64,000 nt of DNA from Fimbriimonas ginsengisoli Gsoil 348 (lineage in GTDB: Bacteria; Armatimonadota; Fimbriimonadia; Fimbriimonadales; Fimbriimonadaceae). The notes under the pieces are model-generated. The model worked only from the letters and a program-made list of their open reading frames with translations. It searched no databases and had not been told where the DNA came from. Below, piece by piece: positions 61,942 through 64,000 of this stretch (position 1 is the first letter of the stretch; each line of letters opens with the position of its first letter). The stretch is taken from NCBI RefSeq assembly GCF_000724625.1, contig NZ_CP007139.1, forward strand, positions 310,001-374,000, given 5' to 3'. A program made the position numbers and the translations under genes.

Positions 61942-64000
61942 CTACGTTGATTTGATGCGGCGCAACTCGGATTCGGCTCTTTCTACAATGGTAGGGTTAT
62001 AGCCAAGTCGTTTGGCAATATCGCGGGCCAACGTGTAGTGCTCACGGGCATTCTTAAAGTCGCTAAGATCCAAATAGACTTGCCCAAGGTTGAAGTGGAT
62101 TAACGCAGCCGATTCACTGTTCTCCTCCACTGCGGCTAGAGCTTCGAGGTGACATTGGATGGCTTTTTCGTCGGATTCTCTCTGGTGAGCGGTATTTTCA
62201 CCGCTCCAAAACCAGATAAAGCCCTCCATAGATTTGGCCGCGACCCAGTTTCGCGGGTGGGACTCCCTCGTGTAGTAGGACAGCGCCTTGAGACAATCTT
62301 GGCGGGCCGCTTCGTACCCCTCGGGGTAGGACGCTTGGATGCTCGCAAGGAGAAGGGACGCATAAGCGATCACGTCTTTGTTGCCAAGCCGATTGGCTAC
62401 ACTCTGGGCCGCTCTCATCGCGATGACCGCAGGGGCCATGGTCTGTTGGGACCTCGGCGAAGCGGATTTGGCCAGTACTTCGCCCAGCTGAAGTTGCGTC
62501 ATCATCCATGGAATCGGGTTCTTTTCCTCCGATAGTGCGGCAAGTGCCTGCTGAGCGGCGGCGACGGCCTCCACCTTTTTTCCCTGAAGCATGAGCAGAC
62601 GGCTCGTCACGACGTGAGCGTGCGCCCAGGGTTCTGGTTCGCGATCTTTGTCCATACCGCTTTCCACTTCACTAAGCAGATGATCGGCTTCGGTCATGCT
62701 TTCGTTTGCCGCTTTCAAGTCAAACATCGGGCGCCGTATCAAACAGTCAGCCAACAACACGCGACAAGAAGTCCATGTTATTTGATCCGTTTCCCTATGA
62801 ATATGGGGAAGTGCCTTTCGAAGTCCACGTATGGCCTCCTCCGAATTGGATTCGGAATCCCCGGTTGGACTATCGAATAATGCTTCAGCGAGGAAAAACT
62901 GAGTGTAGGCCCAAGCTTCAGGAAAGGAGTCTTCGGTAAAAACGGTGAGCGCGGCCCGGTGGTGCGGAAGGGCTTTGATACCTTTTAGTGCTCGGCCAAG
63001 GCTGTTTTGAAGCTTTGCCCAAAACTCGGCGTCATTCCGTTCTGAGACAATCGCCAGAGCAGATTCAAAGCAACTCGCGGCTTGCGTGTCGTCGACGTTA
63101 ACCAGCAAGATTCCCAACTCGTTGAGCATGATTGCCAACTCGTTCGAAGAAACCTTGTTCCGAGCCAACTCGATCGCCTGGGTTAGCATAGGGGCAGCTA
63201 TTCGCGCTGCTTCGGACGAAGAACTTTGGCTTTGAGCGACGGCTTTAGCGAATGTGGCTTGGGTACGAGCCCACTCGAGAGGGTGACTTTCCCTCGTGTA
63301 GTATCTTTGGGCTTCCTTCATGCAGTCGATCGCCCGAGCCGGGTCGCCCGGGCCGCCCAACATGGAATACATCGAACCGAGATTGGCAAGGGCTCTTGCC
63401 GCTAGCTCTGCTTGCCCATGTGAACGCATGAATGGAATGACCGACCGATATATGCCGATCGCAAGCGCGGCATTGGCGTCCGACCCTTTGGCCGTATCGA
63501 AATAGGCAGAGCCAAGCTCTCCAAGAATTCGAGCATGGTCGAGTGGGGCTTTCTTCTCATCTACGAGCGCTAACAAGACCTGAAGCGCCTTAATCCGGAG
63601 AAGCTTTTCGTTGCAGATTTCAAGGCTGCTCTGGAGGCGAGCGTCGTTGACGGTATCTGCCAGCGTCTCCTGCTCGTCATAAAGTGCACTCTTGGGTACG
63701 GCGAAGAGAAAAGATCCCCGGGCTACGGGTGTCCAGGGGAGGGCAATCTCCGAGCGGGCTCGTCCGAATAAGTCCTTGGCCGTTACCCAGCCTTGTTTGT
63801 ACTTGGTGAGAAATTCGAGCTCAGAAGAGAGACGACCGAGAAACCTAGTCGACTTAAGACTATCGTTAGTGATCGCAGCAGATACTGCGTCAGTCCCCGC
63901 CCAGATGGCCCGGAAGGGTAGTTGGGCCTGGTCTTTTACAGAAGCGTTCGGAGAGGGGACACCAACTCCTTCGTCGACGATCGAACCGGCGTAGCAAGCA
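61942..64000 (-). CDS. TPR-repeat protein, 5' end outside the window
   Basis: At least 686 residues; the frame stays open to the right edge, so the start lies beyond 64000. The part with TPR-like helices runs over about the last 540 residues (AALAIGIYRSVIPFMRSHGQAELAARALANLGSMYSMLGG; DPARAIDCMKEAQRYYTRESHPLEWARTQATFA; IHFNLGQVYLDLSDFKNAREHYTLARDIAKRLGY). YYTRESHP recurs twice, and a consensus of ESHPxxWA points to a regular array. The N-terminal part (WTPVARGSFLFAVPKSALYDE) is unclear; such arrays often come with a CHAT or sensor domain, which is not visible here. Confidence 0.8.
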   Translation of the reverse strand, partial: ACYAGSIVDEGVGVPSPNASVKDQAQLPFRAIWAGTDAVSAAITNDSLKSTRFLGRLSSELEFLTKYKQGWVTAKDLFGRARSEIALPWTPVARGSFLFAVPKSALYDEQETLADTVNDARLQSSLEICNEKLLRIKALQVLLALVDEKKAPLDHARILGELGSAYFDTAKGSDANAALAIGIYRSVIPFMRSHGQAELAARALANLGSMYSMLGGPGDPARAIDCMKEAQRYYTRESHPLEWARTQATFAKAVAQSQSSSSEAARIAAPMLTQAIELARNKVSSNELAIMLNELGILLVNVDDTQAASCFESALAIVSERNDAEFWAKLQNSLGRALKGIKALPHHRAALTVFTEDSFPEAWAYTQFFLAEALFDSPTGDSESNSEEAIRGLRKALPHIHRETDQITWTSCRVLLADCLIRRPMFDLKAANESMTEADHLLSEVESGMDKDREPEPWAHAHVVTSRLLMLQGKKVEAVAAAQQALAALSEEKNPIPWMMTQLQLGEVLAKSASPRSQQTMAPAVIAMRAAQSVANRLGNKDVIAYASLLLASIQASYPEGYEAARQDCLKALSYYTRESHPRNWVAAKSMEGFIWFWSGENTAHQRESDEKAIQCHLEALAAVEENSESAALIHFNLGQVYLDLSDFKNAREHYTLARDIAKRLGYNPTIVERAESELRRIKST

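Overview
This is a high-GC window with short intergenic gaps. Three features point to a member of the Armatimonadota, class Fimbriimonadia: prepilin-like proteins with the [19 protein letters not shown] leader, GntR/LacI chimeric sugar regulators next to them, and many secreted glycoside hydrolases. This placement is an inference from gene content; no rRNA or other marker is present. No rRNA, tRNA or CRISPR array was seen.

Layout. 1-9.3 kb is a secreted plant-polysaccharide locus: GH2, then GH42-GH5-GH39 with overlapping stop/start codons, then an esterase; a GH51 arabinofuranosidase follows at 14.1 kb. 9.4-16.5 kb holds small metabolic and hypothetical genes, including an XRE-cupin regulator with a palindrome in its promoter. 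16.5-22.2 kb is a less stable stretch: an IS110-family transposase, several families of palindromic repeats, and an AraC gene truncated by one repeat. 22.2-24.2 kb has a DGPF protein coupled to an ECF42-type sigma factor, and an orphan MraZ-like protein. 24.6-27.0 kb has a sugar-type regulator, a prepilin-like protein and a small lipoprotein. 27.0-30.6 kb has a TPR-sulfotransferase fusion convergent with a flavin-dependent halogenase-like enzyme. 31-43 kb contains accessory genes: methyltransferase plus GFA protein divergent from an HxlR regulator, DUF1003, a PhyH-type dioxygenase, DUF488, a large secreted protein, and an ECF41-type sigma factor convergent with a carboxymuconolactone decarboxylase-family gene.

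The most interesting region is 43.0-52.5 kb on the minus strand. A Tat-exported YD/RHS-repeat protein lacking the usual core is followed by a tightly packed run: a 216-residue protein with 20 Cys and many Ser/Thr, a 407-residue protein of unknown family, an 810-residue fusion of a putative RiPP recognition element, a protein kinase and a zinc-type LanC cyclase, a secreted serine hydrolase and an SRPBCC protein. It looks like an undescribed lanthipeptide-type (RiPP) system in which kinase and cyclase are fused and the lyase, if there is one, is a separate protein.

53-64 kb: membrane protein, DUF899 protein, a three-gene sugar ABC transporter (substrate-binding protein and two permeases joined by GTGA overlaps) divergent from a second GntR/LacI regulator, which is again followed by a prepilin-like protein and a small membrane protein. 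That last protein appears to start at ATC. A DUF4185-like protein follows, and a TPR protein runs off the right edge.

Across the window several genes have a TANNNT-like hexamer 6-8 nt before the start codon and no Shine-Dalgarno, which suggests leaderless transcripts. This helped choose starts.
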